Assembly (NCBI RefSeq): GCF_900109545.1
Contig: NZ_FOAP01000001.1
Span: 992,001 to 1,056,000, forward strand
Origin: Stigmatella aurantiaca
Lineage (GTDB): Bacteria > Myxococcota > Myxococcia > Myxococcales > Myxococcaceae
DNA: 64,000 nucleotides
Direction: 5' to 3'
Positions 8,133 through 17,205 of the stretch are shown one piece after another (positions within the stretch are counted from its first letter, which is position 1; every line of letters starts with the position of its first letter). Both the position numbers and the translations under genes were made by a program. The notes beneath the pieces were generated by a model, which did no database searches, was not told where the DNA came from, and saw only the letters and a program-made list of their open reading frames with translations.

Positions 8133-9431
8133 ATGACCACCGCCATCTCTGGTAACCGCCCCCTGCTCCCCACGGCCGCCACGGCCCCCTCGGAACCCCT
8201 GGCCCAGAAGAGTGTCCTGCCCGCTGAGGTGTCCGCGAAGCGGATGGTGGCGAATCCGCAGGACCTCACGGCGTTCGCCCCGGCGGCCAAGGTGGCCTCG
8301 GGCATGCCCGCCCTGCTCGGTGGTGCCGCCGGCGCCGTGGGCCAGAAGGTCCTGGGCGCGCAGGCCGTGCTCGGCACCGCCCTGGAGGCCCTGGCCACTG
8401 CCCAGGCGGGTCTCCAGCAGGTGGCGGGCCTCGCCTCGGGCGGGCTGGCGCAGTTCGCCGGGCTGCAGGGTGCGGCCGCGGGCGCCCTCTCGGGTGCGGC
8501 CCAGATGCCCATGAACATCGCCAACCAGGTCGCCAGCGCTTTCAATGGCGGCTCGGGCGCGCGGCAGCTCGATGTGCTCCAGGGCATGGCCCACTCCCAG
8601 GGTGCCCTGTCCCCGGCCAACGTCGAGGCGGGCGCGTACAGCGCGGACCAGCTGGGTCAGCAGTACGCCGACCCGAGCCAGTACGGCGAGTACGCGGACC
8701 CGAGCCAGTACGGCGCCTACGCCGACCCGGGCATGGAGGGGGCGTACGCGGACCCCGCGGCCGGCGATCTGAGCCAGTTCTTCGGCGCGGCCGAGCTGGC
8801 CGGTGGCGCGGCCGAGCTGGTGGGCGGGGTGGCGGATCTGGCCAACCTGCGCAAGCCGTCCGGCCCGGAGGGCAAGCCTTCTGCTCCGCAGACCCAGTCC
8901 CCCTCCAAGCCCAACGGGCTGGAGTCGAAGCCGTCCGCCCCGGACGCCAAGCCCTCCGCGCCGGACGTGAAGCCCTCTTCCTTCGCGAACAAGGCCGATG
9001 ACCTGGCCAAGGGCGCACTGAAGACGGGTGGCAAGGCCCTCGGCCGGTTCGTCCCGGGCGCCAACATCGCCATCGCGGGCCTGGACATCGCCAACGCCGT
9101 CCAGACGTTCAAGGACCCCAACGCCAGCGTGGGCGACAAGGTCACCTCGGGCATCATCGCCGGTGGCTCGGCGCTGGCCGCCACCAACATCCCCATCGTC
9201 TCCCAGGTGGGCGGTGCCATCTCGACGGGTGTCTCCCTCGGGAGCGAGGTGGTGAAGAACTTCGGTGGCGAGATCAAGGACGTCGCCAAGAAGGTGGGCG
9301 AGGGCGTCAAGGACACCGCCGAGAAGGTAGGCGAGGGCATCAAGGACACCGCCGAGAAGGTGGGCGAGGGCATCAAGGACACCGCCAAGAAGGTGGGCGA
9401 GGGCGTCAAGGACTTCTTCAAGGGCTGGTAG
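8133..9431 (+). CDS. Hypothetical repeat-rich protein, possible export substrate of a non-Sec system
   Basis: I do not recognise this 432-residue protein. It has no Sec signal peptide. The N-terminus (1-50) is rich in Ala, Pro, Ser and Thr. Residues about 55-135 are Gly/Ala-rich, weakly hydrophobic helices. Residues 178-208 carry four YADP repeats. Residues 240-285 are a Pro/Ser/Lys linker. Residues 290-375 are again Gly/Ala-rich and apolar. Residues 386-429 are four 11-residue amphipathic repeats of the KVGEGVKDTA type, like LEA or apolipoprotein helices. It is followed after 42 bases by a trigger-factor-like chaperone gene and driven by a sigma-54 promoter. A membrane-active or surface-coating protein kept soluble by its own chaperone is plausible, but this is inference. 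Confidence 0.75.
   Translation: MTTAISGNRPLLPTAATAPSEPLAQKSVLPAEVSAKRMVANPQDLTAFAPAAKVASGMPALLGGAAGAVGQKVLGAQAVLGTALEALATAQAGLQQVAGLASGGLAQFAGLQGAAAGALSGAAQMPMNIANQVASAFNGGSGARQLDVLQGMAHSQGALSPANVEAGAYSADQLGQQYADPSQYGEYADPSQYGAYADPGMEGAYADPAAGDLSQFFGAAELAGGAAELVGGVADLANLRKPSGPEGKPSAPQTQSPSKPNGLESKPSAPDAKPSAPDVKPSSFANKADDLAKGALKTGGKALGRFVPGANIAIAGLDIANAVQTFKDPNASVGDKVTSGIIAGGSALAATNIPIVSQVGGAISTGVSLGSEVVKNFGGEIKDVAKKVGEGVKDTAEKVGEGIKDTAEKVGEGIKDTAKKVGEGVKDFFKGW
8664..8756 (+). repeat. Tandem 9-codon repeats (YADPSQYG units)
   Basis: Inside the gene at 8133, residues 178-208 consist of YADPSQYGE, YADPSQYGA, YADPGMEGA and YADP. The first two units are nearly identical also at the DNA level, suggesting recent duplication or slippage. 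Confidence 0.85.
9288..9419 (+). repeat. Four tandem 33-bp (11-residue) repeats
   Basis: Residues 386-429 of the gene at 8133 are four units of the form (K/E)KVGEG(V/I)KD followed by TA, TA, TA and FF. The 11-residue period places Lys and Glu on one face and Val/Ile/Ala on the other, giving a lipid-binding or coiled amphipathic helix. Confidence 0.9.
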
Positions 9432-9473
9432 TTCCTCTTCCTCCTTCTTCTTCGTGCTTCGCAGGGTGACCCC

Positions 9474-10508
9474 ATGAACTCCATCTCCGTTCCGCTGCTG
9501 TCGTCGCTCCCGCAGGATGATGAATCGGTGCTGACCTCCCTTCCCCGGGTGGAAGCCCCTTCACTGGAGAACCTGTCCGTCACCCTGACGCCCCCGGAGG
9601 CGTTCACCCCGGAGCAGGTCCAGGCGCGCTTCCTGGAGCTGGCGCGTGCGCTGGCCACCGAGCGTCTCCGCTACCCGAGCGAGAAGGTGGCGTGGGGCGA
9701 CGAGGTGGTGTTCGACATCGCCGGCTACAGCCGGGGCCAGCTCATCCCCTTCAGCGTGCGCACCGGCGAGTGGGTGCGGCTGGAGGCCGAGCCCCTGCTG
9801 CCCGGGCTCTACGAGTCGCTGGTGGGCCGCTCGCCCCGGGAGAAGGTGGCCGTGGACATCACCCTGCCCACCGACTACCCCGTCGAGTCCCTGCGGGGGG
9901 CGCCCGCGCGCTTTGTCGTGCAGCTGTGGGGCGCGCGCGAGGTGACGTATCCCAAGCTGGACTCCCCGGCCTTCCTGAAGGCCTTTGGCGCCGCCAGCCT
10001 GGCGGAGGCCATGAAGAAGGTCGTGCGCCAGATGGAGGCCGAGGCCAAGCAGCTGCTGCTGAGCCAGGTGCAGCGGCAGGTGCTGGCCACGGTGGCGGGG
10101 CGCACGCGGGTGAAGGTGCCCTCGCACCTCGTGGATGAGGAGATCCACCGCCGCTGGAGCGCCACCGAGGGCAAGAGCCTGACCAAGCTGGGCTTCGACG
10201 AGACGCACCGGGACGCGTCCCTCCAGGGCTGGCTGCAGGATCCGCAGACGCGGGCCGAGGTGGAGCTGCGGCTGCGCATCGCCCTGGCGCTGGGCGCCAT
10301 CTGCAAGCGGGACAAGCTGGTCCCCACGGTGCAGCGGGTGCAGAAGCTCATCCAGGACGAGGCCAACGCCGCCGGACTGCCGCTGTCCCAGGTGATGGCC
10401 GCCCTGAAGGCCGAGCCCCAGAACCTGGCCCGGATCGACCAGATGGCCTGGCACCTGACGGCGGTGGACCACGTGATGAGCCGGGCCAAGGTCCAGATCG
10501 CGGCCTGA
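9474..10508 (+). CDS. Trigger-factor-like chaperone lacking the ribosome-docking domain
   Basis: A 344-residue protein. Residues about 60-165 match the peptidyl-prolyl isomerase domain of trigger factor: VAWGDEVVFDIAGYSRG, then LLPGLYESLVGRSPREKVAVDITLPTDYP, then ARFVVQLWGAREVTYPKLDSPAF. Residues about 165-344 match the helical substrate-cradling domain. The N-terminal ribosome-binding domain and its GFRKGKxP loop are missing; only a 55-residue Pro-rich leader replaces it. A housekeeping trigger factor is about 430 residues. Loss of ribosome docking plus placement 42 bases after the repeat protein suggest a post-translational chaperone dedicated to that neighbour. The two genes likely share the sigma-54 promoter at 8083. 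Confidence 0.8.
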   Translation: MNSISVPLLSSLPQDDESVLTSLPRVEAPSLENLSVTLTPPEAFTPEQVQARFLELARALATERLRYPSEKVAWGDEVVFDIAGYSRGQLIPFSVRTGEWVRLEAEPLLPGLYESLVGRSPREKVAVDITLPTDYPVESLRGAPARFVVQLWGAREVTYPKLDSPAFLKAFGAASLAEAMKKVVRQMEAEAKQLLLSQVQRQVLATVAGRTRVKVPSHLVDEEIHRRWSATEGKSLTKLGFDETHRDASLQGWLQDPQTRAEVELRLRIALALGAICKRDKLVPTVQRVQKLIQDEANAAGLPLSQVMAALKAEPQNLARIDQMAWHLTAVDHVMSRAKVQIAA

Positions 10509-10591
10509 CGGCCTGGGGGCGCGTTGTTCCCCCCGGACTGTGCTACCCAGGTCACCCTGTCACGGAGGATGCGGGTCCAACAGGGGAGGGG

Positions 10592-12076
10592 ATGATGCGG
10601 AGCCTGTTCAAGGGCAGCCTGGCGCTCCTGGCCGCCTTGCTCGGTGGGTGCCAGTCGCTGCCTGCCAGGGGCGTGTTGCCCGAAGCATCGCTGCGCATCG
10701 CGAAGGTCACCGTGATCGACCCGGAGACGCGCAGCGTGCTTCCGGACCGCTCCGTCTATGTCGCCGGAGACCGCATCCTTGCCGTGGTGAGCGAAGGCGA
10801 GCGCCCGCCATACCGCGCCGCCCGCACCCTCGATGGCAGCGGCAAGTTCCTGGTCCCTGGCCTCATGGACATGCACGTCCACCTCTTCCTCCCCGAGCCT
10901 GCCGCGCCCGTCCTGGCCCTGATGCTCGCCAATGGCGTCACCGGCGTGCGCGAGATGTCCGGCGACTGCTGGGCGCTGGCCGGCGCGGCCGAGGGCTGCA
11001 TTGGCGACTACCGGCGGCTGGCCGCGCAGATCGAGGCGGGCGAGGTGGCGGGGCCGGAGCTCCTCTCGCTGGCCAGCACCATAGTGATGGGCCCGGCCCG
11101 GGTTCAGCTCCCGGCGGGAGTTCCCTCCTATGTCGCGCCTTCGACTCCCGCCGAGGGGCGCCAGCTCGTGCGCTACCTGCACGCGCGCGGCGTCGACCTC
11201 ATCAAGACCCATGACAGCATTCCCGGCGAGGTGTTCCGCGCCATGATGGACGAGGCGCGGAGCCTCGGCATCGGCGTCTCCGGCCACGTGCCCTACGCCG
11301 CCAACACGGACGAGCTCATCCGCTTGGGCTTCGGGTCCATCGAGCATGCCCGCGACCTGCTCTATGATTGCAGCCGCTACGGCGAGGACTTCCGCAGGAT
11401 GGGCAGTGCCTATGCTGACCGGCAGCCTGGGGCGAAGCGCCCGGACGATGCGGAGCGGATGCGGAGGACCGTCGCCGAGTATGATCCGGCCCTGTGCGCC
11501 TCGCGGATGCGCTCGCTCGCGGCGGCGGGCTTCTATGTTACGCCCACCCACGTCACCCGCGAGATGGAAGCACGCGCGGCCGAGCCCGCCTATCGTGACC
11601 AGCCGCTGCGCCGTTACATCCTCCCCGCCCGGAACGCCCAGTGGCAGGCGGACCTGGACGAGACCGCGGCCGCGCCGGCGGAGCTGACGGCCCTTCGCCA
11701 GGGCTTCTTCCGCCACGGCCTGACCCTCACCGGCCTCGCCCACCGCGCCGGGGTGAACATCATGGCGGGGACGGATGCGAACGACACGATGATCGTCCCC
11801 GGCTTTGCGCTGCACCGCGAGCTCGGCCTCCTCGTCCAGGCCGGACTCAGCCCGATGGAGGCCCTGCGGGCAGCCACTTCCGTACCGGCCGCCTATCTCC
11901 GGCGCACGGCAACGCTGGGCGGCATCTCCCCAGGCAAGGAAGCGGATCTGCTCCTGCTCCGCGCCAACCCACTCGACGACATCGCCAACAGTGCCTCGAT
12001 AGAGACGGTGATCTCCGACGGCCGCGTCTACGGCCGTGCGGCGCTCGACGCCCTGCTCGTCAGCGCCGAGCACTGA
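10592..12076 (+). CDS. Amidohydrolase family lipoprotein (imidazolonepropionase-like)
   Basis: A 494-residue metal-dependent hydrolase. It begins with a signal peptide ending in the lipobox LLGGC (Cys20), so the mature enzyme is lipid-anchored. Metal ligands are visible as H95 and H97 in MDMHVH, a lysine in DLIKTHDS, histidines in SGHVPYAAN and SIEHARD, and the aspartate of AGTDAND. The C-terminal composite beta-domain (GKEADLLLLRANPLDDI) is typical of the family. Myxobacterial relatives act on small cyclic amides or dipeptides; the substrate here is not known. ATG codons at 10592 and 10595 are equally possible starts, preceded by a GGGGAGGGG ribosome site. It stands alone between the chaperone gene and a convergent esterase gene. 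Confidence 0.88.
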   Translation: MMRSLFKGSLALLAALLGGCQSLPARGVLPEASLRIAKVTVIDPETRSVLPDRSVYVAGDRILAVVSEGERPPYRAARTLDGSGKFLVPGLMDMHVHLFLPEPAAPVLALMLANGVTGVREMSGDCWALAGAAEGCIGDYRRLAAQIEAGEVAGPELLSLASTIVMGPARVQLPAGVPSYVAPSTPAEGRQLVRYLHARGVDLIKTHDSIPGEVFRAMMDEARSLGIGVSGHVPYAANTDELIRLGFGSIEHARDLLYDCSRYGEDFRRMGSAYADRQPGAKRPDDAERMRRTVAEYDPALCASRMRSLAAAGFYVTPTHVTREMEARAAEPAYRDQPLRRYILPARNAQWQADLDETAAAPAELTALRQGFFRHGLTLTGLAHRAGVNIMAGTDANDTMIVPGFALHRELGLLVQAGLSPMEALRAATSVPAAYLRRTATLGGISPGKEADLLLLRANPLDDIANSASIETVISDGRVYGRAALDALLVSAEH

Positions 12077-12085
12077 GCCCGCGGG

Positions 12086-13444
12086 TCAGTGCGAGGCGAA
12101 GAAGTTCCAGAAGAGGGTGTTGGCGTCGATCTCCTGGGTGGTGTTCCCGTTGCCCGGCGAGGGCTGCGGGGTCCCCGGCCATGTGTGGCCGCCATCGGAG
12201 ATCCGGTAGAGCACGACATCGGCGCCGTCACGGCAGCCCGAGTAGGTGAGCCTGCTGACGTGCGGCGACACGGGGGTGGTCACCGGCGTCGAGCCGCAGC
12301 CGTTGAGCGCCGCCCACCGCTGCTGTGCCGCGGGCACGGAGTACTGCCACACCGAGCTGCCGCCGCCATCGTAGGGATTCGTGGAGTCCTGCTGCCCGTG
12401 GAAGGCGATCACCGGCACCGTGCTGGCCGGCCGGCAGGACGCCGCATCCGGTTGCCGCGTGTTCGCCGGATCAGGACGTCCGGCGCGGAGGCCCGCGATG
12501 GCCGCGATTCCCGCCAACCGGTCCGGGCGTGCGCAGGCGTACGCGGACGCCATCCGTGCGCCGCCCGAAAAGCCTGCGGCGAAGACGCGGTTGAGGTCTC
12601 CGCAGAGCGCGGAGCCCATCGTGGTGATGACCTGGTCGAGGAAGGCGACATCGTCCCGGGGGCCGGTCGTGACGCCAGGAACGTTCCACGCGAACCCGCT
12701 GCTGCTGGCGATGGCACCGGAGGGGGCGACGACCGCGAACGTGTTCGTCTGCGCGGCGGCCTTGATGTTGCTGTATGCAATCTGCCCCGGGCCGCTGCTG
12801 CCCGTCCCGTGGAGGTTCAGCACGAGCGGCAGGCGGGTGGTGGCGGCGACGCCGCTTGGGACGTAGACGGCGACGTTGTAGCGCACCCCGTTGAAGGTGA
12901 CGCCGAGGGTGCTGTCGCCGGCGGCGACGGAGCGGGTGCAGGAGGTGTCCTCGCCGGGCAGCCGCCACTTCTGATTGGTTTGGCCGTTGCAGTCCCAGAT
13001 CTGCAGCCGGGTCCGGTCCGCGGAGCTCTCGCCGGTCACATCCAGGCAGCGTCCCGACTGGGGATTGCGCAGCGTCTGCGCCGACGCGTCATAGACCCAC
13101 TGCTGCGCGCCGCTCCCATTGCAGTCCCACAGTTGGATCTGGCTCCCGTTCGCCGTCCCTTGTCCGGTGACATCCAGGCACTTGCCCGAGTGGGGGTTGA
13201 GGATCGTGCCGTTGTCACGGACCGTCCAGGTCTGGGCCACCCCGGTGGCGCAGGTGTAGAGCTGGATGGCCGTGCCGTTCGCGGTGCCGGAGGCCGCGGC
13301 ATCGACACACTTGCCAGCCAGTCCGACGATCGAGCCGGTACGGTCTGCGAGGAGGGGCTCGACCGCGGCGAGCGCCGGCAGCCCTACGAGGAAGAGGCTC
13401 GACAGCACCGAGGCGCGCAGCACGCTCGGGCCCCGAGGGCGCAC
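12086..13444 (-). CDS. Exported esterase (PHB depolymerase/feruloyl esterase family) with ricin-type lectin domain
   Basis: An exported two-domain enzyme. After a signal peptide (SSLFLVGLPALAA), three QxW-type repeats (GKCLDVTGQGTANG, QLWDCNGSGAQQW and equivalents) form a ricin B beta-trefoil that binds carbohydrate. The C-terminal half is an alpha/beta hydrolase of the poly(3-hydroxybutyrate) depolymerase / feruloyl esterase family. It has the NLHGTG oxyanion stretch, the nucleophile elbow GFSGGAR, the aspartate region AFHGQQDSTNPYDGGG and the histidine in DGGHTWPG. It probably cleaves ester bonds in plant polysaccharide or polyester outside the cell. The start is uncertain: GTG at 13444 gives a compact signal peptide, while the frame stays open to an ATG at 13603. 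Confidence 0.85.
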   Translation of the reverse strand: MRPRGPSVLRASVLSSLFLVGLPALAAVEPLLADRTGSIVGLAGKCVDAAASGTANGTAIQLYTCATGVAQTWTVRDNGTILNPHSGKCLDVTGQGTANGSQIQLWDCNGSGAQQWVYDASAQTLRNPQSGRCLDVTGESSADRTRLQIWDCNGQTNQKWRLPGEDTSCTRSVAAGDSTLGVTFNGVRYNVAVYVPSGVAATTRLPLVLNLHGTGSSGPGQIAYSNIKAAAQTNTFAVVAPSGAIASSSGFAWNVPGVTTGPRDDVAFLDQVITTMGSALCGDLNRVFAAGFSGGARMASAYACARPDRLAGIAAIAGLRAGRPDPANTRQPDAASCRPASTVPVIAFHGQQDSTNPYDGGGSSVWQYSVPAAQQRWAALNGCGSTPVTTPVSPHVSRLTYSGCRDGADVVLYRISDGGHTWPGTPQPSPGNGNTTQEIDANTLFWNFFASH

Positions 13445-13655
13445 AGCCCGAGAGGGCCGAGCGGGTGGGGCGTCGATGCCAGTGTGCGCGGCTTGGGTTC
13501 GGCATGGTTTGCGTGCAGTGAGCTCCACCGTGTCTGCCCTCAGGGGTAGGTGTGCAGTCCGTCCGCCGCTGGGCGGCCGTGCGGCGCCGGATGGTCCGGT
13601 CACCCCACTGTCGGCACCTGTGAGGGCAGTGTCAATGAATCCGTGATTAAGCTGC

Positions 13656-13940
13656 TTAGCTGGCTCGGGGCGAACGGGTGGTCCTGACGCTCGGGCGTTC
13701 GGCGCGATACCGGTCCGCGCTCTCCAGATCCGCGACAGGGGATAGGAGACCCCGATCGAAGTCCTCTACCGAAGCCCCCTCGCGGACGCGCCGTGGCCAG
13801 TCGGAGTGCGTGAGCGCCCCACGTCCCAGCGAGACGAAGTCCGCCTCACCGCGCTGGAGGGTCATCGGCGCGACGGTCACGCGATTGCGCAGCGTCCATC
13901 CGCCCACGTCGAGGGCCGCAAAGAGCCGTTCCATGGCCAT
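13656..13940 (-). pseudogene. Old-yellow-enzyme (NADH:flavin oxidoreductase) gene with large internal deletion
   Basis: The frame begins as a normal OYE enzyme (MERLFAALDVGGWTLRNRVTVAPMT) but jumps directly to the C-terminal pattern GEADFVSLGRGALTHSDWP. About 250 residues of the TIM barrel, including the catalytic region, are missing. The frame is kept, so a 94-residue peptide could be made, but it cannot bind FMN as a barrel. The start lies two bases beyond the end of the RidA gene, so the two were once coupled. This looks like a deletion remnant. Confidence 0.7.
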
Positions 13941-13941
13941 G

Positions 13942-14337
13942 TCACTTGCTTCCCGGGGAGGGGACGGCCGCGATTGCCTCAATCTCGATAAGGGCGGCCG
14001 GGTCGTAGAGCGCCTTGACCTCGGCGATCGTGTCGGCGGGATAGGGCAGCGAGAAGAACCTGCGGCGGAGCTCGACCACCTCCTGGAAGTGGCCCATGTC
14101 GGTGACGAAGATCGTCACCTTGATGACCTCCTTCAAGCTCGAACCGCCCGCCTCCAGCACCCGGCGGAGATTGGCGAAGGCCTGCTCGCCCTGGGCACGG
14201 AAGCCGCCATCCACGATCTTTCCGTCGTCGCCCGCGCCGGCCTGGCCGGAGATGAAGAGGAGGTTGCCGAACTTGATGCCCTGCGACAGCAGGAAAGGCT
14301 CGTAGTTGTCGGGTTGGGTGATGATGCGTTCACGCAT
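13942..14337 (-). CDS. RidA/YjgF-family imine deaminase
   Basis: A 131-residue protein with the complete RidA fold: GIKFGNLLFISGQAG in the first strands, QAFANLRRVLEAGGSSLKEVIKVTIFVTDM in the middle, and the conserved ALYDPAALIEIEAIAAVP end, where RidA proteins usually have an R in place of the first residues. The family hydrolyses reactive enamines or imines released by PLP enzymes and flavin oxidases. The start is chosen for the strong upstream GAAAGGAAG ribosome site. Its former neighbour is a now-deleted OYE gene, which fits a small oxidation-detoxification operon. The canonical Arg of the active site (position of A in KALYDP) is not obvious, so it may belong to the non-archetypal Rid groups. 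Confidence 0.85.
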   Translation of the reverse strand: MRERIITQPDNYEPFLLSQGIKFGNLLFISGQAGAGDDGKIVDGGFRAQGEQAFANLRRVLEAGGSSLKEVIKVTIFVTDMGHFQEVVELRRRFFSLPYPADTIAEVKALYDPAALIEIEAIAAVPSPGSK

Positions 14338-14404
14338 GGCTTTCTTCCTTTCGTCCTGATTCAAAGGGGGCCGAGGAAAACGTAAGAGCCGCCCCCCGTC
14401 GACA

Positions 14405-14601
14405 AACCCGCTCAACCCGGCCTGGGAGCGCTGGTTCGCAGCGGCCGGCCGGCCGTGGACGTCCTCGCTGCGAGGCACTTGGTGCAGCCGTTCGGCCCGG
14501 TTGTCGCCGGCCACACATACCACCTGGTGATGCGTGCGGATCACCCACCCAGCCCCAGTGTGAGCGCGGCCGCGGAGTGGCTCCGGTCGCAGGTCCGGTA
14601 G
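14405..14601 (+). pseudogene. LysR-type regulator remnant (GcvA-like, C-terminal part)
   Basis: In the space between the RidA gene and the next gene, translation gives NPLNPAWERWFAAAG and then, after a frame change near 14450, DVLAARHLVQPFGPVVAG followed by HTYHLVMRADHP and a stop at 14599-14601. This is the effector-domain end of a GcvA-like LysR regulator. The DNA-binding domain and about two thirds of the protein are absent. It was probably the divergent regulator of the RidA/OYE genes. Confidence 0.6.
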
Positions 14602-14764
14602 GACGTGAATCCGTCGCGGCCCGGGGCCCATTTGTCGGCTCGATTTCACTCCGGGTTCGGAACCCGGCCCGTTCCTGCTCCCTCCCGCCATGGAGAATCC
14701 GAAAGCGGGCTTTCGACGGCATTTCCCGGGGCTCGCCGCGCTTCCCTATAGTACGGTGGCCCCA

Positions 14765-17122
14765 ATGGTACGCATTTCAGTGCTGATGATCATTGGGCTG
14801 TTCCTCCTCGCTCCCGCCGCCGCAGGGGCGGCACCGCCAGAGGCTGGCGCCGCGAAGTCCGTTGCGGAGGCCTCGAAGAGACTGGAGAGTGCTCGCGCTG
14901 CCCTCGCGGCGGCCGTGAAGCGGATCGAGAAGGATCCGCCGGCCAACGCGGACCTCGATTCCGCCCTCGCGGCGGTGGAAGGGCTGAAGAACGCGCTCGA
15001 CGCGGGAGCGAGCTTCGAGACGGAGGATCTCGACTACGCCAAGAACGTCCTGGCGGCCCGGAAGGAGCTCCGGACGAACCGCGAGTACGTCGACGAGCGC
15101 CGGGCCAAGGTCCACATCCACGAGTTCCGCCGGCGCATCGACGCCGATCTCGCGGCCCTCAATGAGCGCGTGGCGAAAGTCGCGGGGAAGGACGCTGGCT
15201 CCAAGGAACTGGACGAGGCCCGGGCCGCGGTGGCGGCGGTCAAGAAGGTGGCGGACGAGGGCCGGACCCTGACGAAGCAGGACGCGAAGTTCGCCACGTA
15301 CATCACCGAGGTCGACGCGGCCGTCGCCCGTCACGAGAAGACGATCGACGAGCGGTGGTTGCAGCTGTCGGCGCAGAAGCAGCGGGGCCTCCTGGCCGAC
15401 AGCCGCAAGGGCCTGTCCACCGCGCTGGCCGCGATGGGCAATACCTGGTCGGATCAGAAGTTCGCGGATGCCGACAAGGCGGTGTCTGCGCTGCAGAAGC
15501 AGCTCGACGAGGGCAGGCCGCTCGAGGCGCGTGACAATGCCTATCGCGCGGATGCGGACAAGGCACGGGCGGAAATTACCCAGGCGAGGCGCAAGCTGGA
15601 CGAGCTCGTGGCGGCGGCGGGCGTCTCGCGGGTCAAAGAGGAGATGGGGCCTGCCTATGATGAGCTCACCGCGTCCGCCAAGGCGCTGCGCGCGAGGAAG
15701 CCGGCGCCCGAGCAGCTCTCCGCGGCCAAGACCGCGGCGTTCGTCGTCCGGAAGCTGGTGGAGAAGTATGAGCCGCAGGCCGCGCGGGATCGCGCGATCG
15801 GCCAGTACCTCACCGAGGTGAAGAACACGCTCGTCGAGGTGGAGGTCGCGCTCCAGATCCGCAACCTCGAGGCCGCGCGCGCCGAGGTCATGCAGTCCCT
15901 GCGCAACCTCGAGAAGCGCTCGCCGGCGCCTGAGCAGTTCGAAGAGGCGAACACGGCCCTGGTGGTCCTGTCGAAGACGCTCGAGACGGTGCACGCGAAG
16001 AACCCCGCGATCAGCGCTCACGCCCTCGAGGCGCGTCAGCTGCTCAGGGACGGCCGGGCGGCGATTGACAAGCGCCGGTACGAGGTTGACCTGCAGCAGC
16101 AGCGCGCGAAGGTCGATGAGGCGCGGAAGAATGCGGCGGGCCTGGTCACCCAGATCCAGAAGGACAAGCCCACCGAGGCGCAGTTGCAGGAGGCGGAGAA
16201 CGCGGTCAAGCAGATCGGCGTGGTGCTGGAGGCTGGCGCCTCGTTCGTCAAGAAGGACCGGGACTACGCGCTGTACGCCAAGGAGACGAAGGAGCGGATG
16301 GCGGAGCTGAACGACCGCATCGTCCGGCGGAAGATTGTGCTGTCCGCAGCGGACTCCCGCGGGGTGCTCGCCGAGCGGGTGAACGTGGCGAAGGAGAAGC
16401 TGGAGGCCACGACGTCCGTCTCCTCGACCGATGCCGACATCGAGGCCGCCTCGAAGAGCGTGGAAGAGCTCATGCAGGCGCTCGAGACGCGCGCGGAGCT
16501 GGAGCGGCAGGACGCCGGTTACGCCTCGTACGCGGAGCGGACGCGCAATGAGCTGCTGAAGCTGGTGGAAGCGCTGGAGGCCTCGAAGCAGGCGCGGACC
16601 TTGCGCCGGACGACGGGAGAGGCCCTGGCCGCCGCCAGCGCGGCCTCGGAGAAGGCCGCCGCCGCTTCGGACCTGCGCAAGCGGAAGGAGCTGTACGCGG
16701 GCGCGGTGGAGAAGCTCAAGGCCTGCCAGGAAGAGGGCGCCCGGATGTTGAAGGAGAACGTCCGGCTCGCCACGGTCGACGTGCTCGTGGGCGGTATGCC
16801 GGTCAAGCCGGACGAGGTGATGGCTCAGTGCGCTCAGAAGGCAGCGGCGCTGCAGGAGCCCCAGAAGAAGGCCGACGCGCAGCTTCGGTTCGATGAAGGT
16901 CCGAAGAAGGCCTACGAGCTGGCCAAGGCGCACCTCTCCAAGTCGCGCAAGAACGAGGCGCTCAACCAGCTCAACGAGTGCGTCGTGGAAGGGCGCATCC
17001 TCGAGAACCGGTATCCCGAGTTCAAGGACTACAAGTTCGCTGTGGCCGGCGCCAACATGAGCCTGGTCGAGCTGCTCCAGGTCTGCGTGAAGGAGCGCAA
17101 GACGCTGGAGTCTCCTCGCTGA
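14765..17122 (+). CDS. Exported helical-repeat protein with seven ~100-residue repeats
   Basis: A 785-residue protein with a signal peptide (MVRISVLMIIGLFLLAPAAAGA) and an otherwise almost wholly helical, Lys/Glu/Ala-rich sequence. A unit of roughly 100 residues recurs seven times. Each unit ends with a pattern like A-x-AV-x3-L-x3-L-(D/E)AGASF-x3-D-x-DYA, seen in LDSALAAVEGLKNALDAG, LDEARAAVAAVKKVADEG, FADADKAVSALQKQLDEG, LQEAENAVKQIGVVLEAG and others. The spacing suggests helical bundles like spectrin repeats. No enzyme motif is present. The likely place is the periplasm; a structural or scaffolding role is inference. I chose ATG 14765 over 14690 because it gives a standard signal peptide. 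The next gene follows after 83 bases. Confidence 0.75.
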   Translation: MVRISVLMIIGLFLLAPAAAGAAPPEAGAAKSVAEASKRLESARAALAAAVKRIEKDPPANADLDSALAAVEGLKNALDAGASFETEDLDYAKNVLAARKELRTNREYVDERRAKVHIHEFRRRIDADLAALNERVAKVAGKDAGSKELDEARAAVAAVKKVADEGRTLTKQDAKFATYITEVDAAVARHEKTIDERWLQLSAQKQRGLLADSRKGLSTALAAMGNTWSDQKFADADKAVSALQKQLDEGRPLEARDNAYRADADKARAEITQARRKLDELVAAAGVSRVKEEMGPAYDELTASAKALRARKPAPEQLSAAKTAAFVVRKLVEKYEPQAARDRAIGQYLTEVKNTLVEVEVALQIRNLEAARAEVMQSLRNLEKRSPAPEQFEEANTALVVLSKTLETVHAKNPAISAHALEARQLLRDGRAAIDKRRYEVDLQQQRAKVDEARKNAAGLVTQIQKDKPTEAQLQEAENAVKQIGVVLEAGASFVKKDRDYALYAKETKERMAELNDRIVRRKIVLSAADSRGVLAERVNVAKEKLEATTSVSSTDADIEAASKSVEELMQALETRAELERQDAGYASYAERTRNELLKLVEALEASKQARTLRRTTGEALAAASAASEKAAAASDLRKRKELYAGAVEKLKACQEEGARMLKENVRLATVDVLVGGMPVKPDEVMAQCAQKAAALQEPQKKADAQLRFDEGPKKAYELAKAHLSKSRKNEALNQLNECVVEGRILENRYPEFKDYKFAVAGANMSLVELLQVCVKERKTLESPR

Positions 17123-17205
17123 AGCCGTGGCGGGCTCGCAGACAGGGGACACGTCCACGCTGCGCCAGCCCGCCGCGTCGCGCTGCCAGGGCGTAACTTG
17201 CGGCC

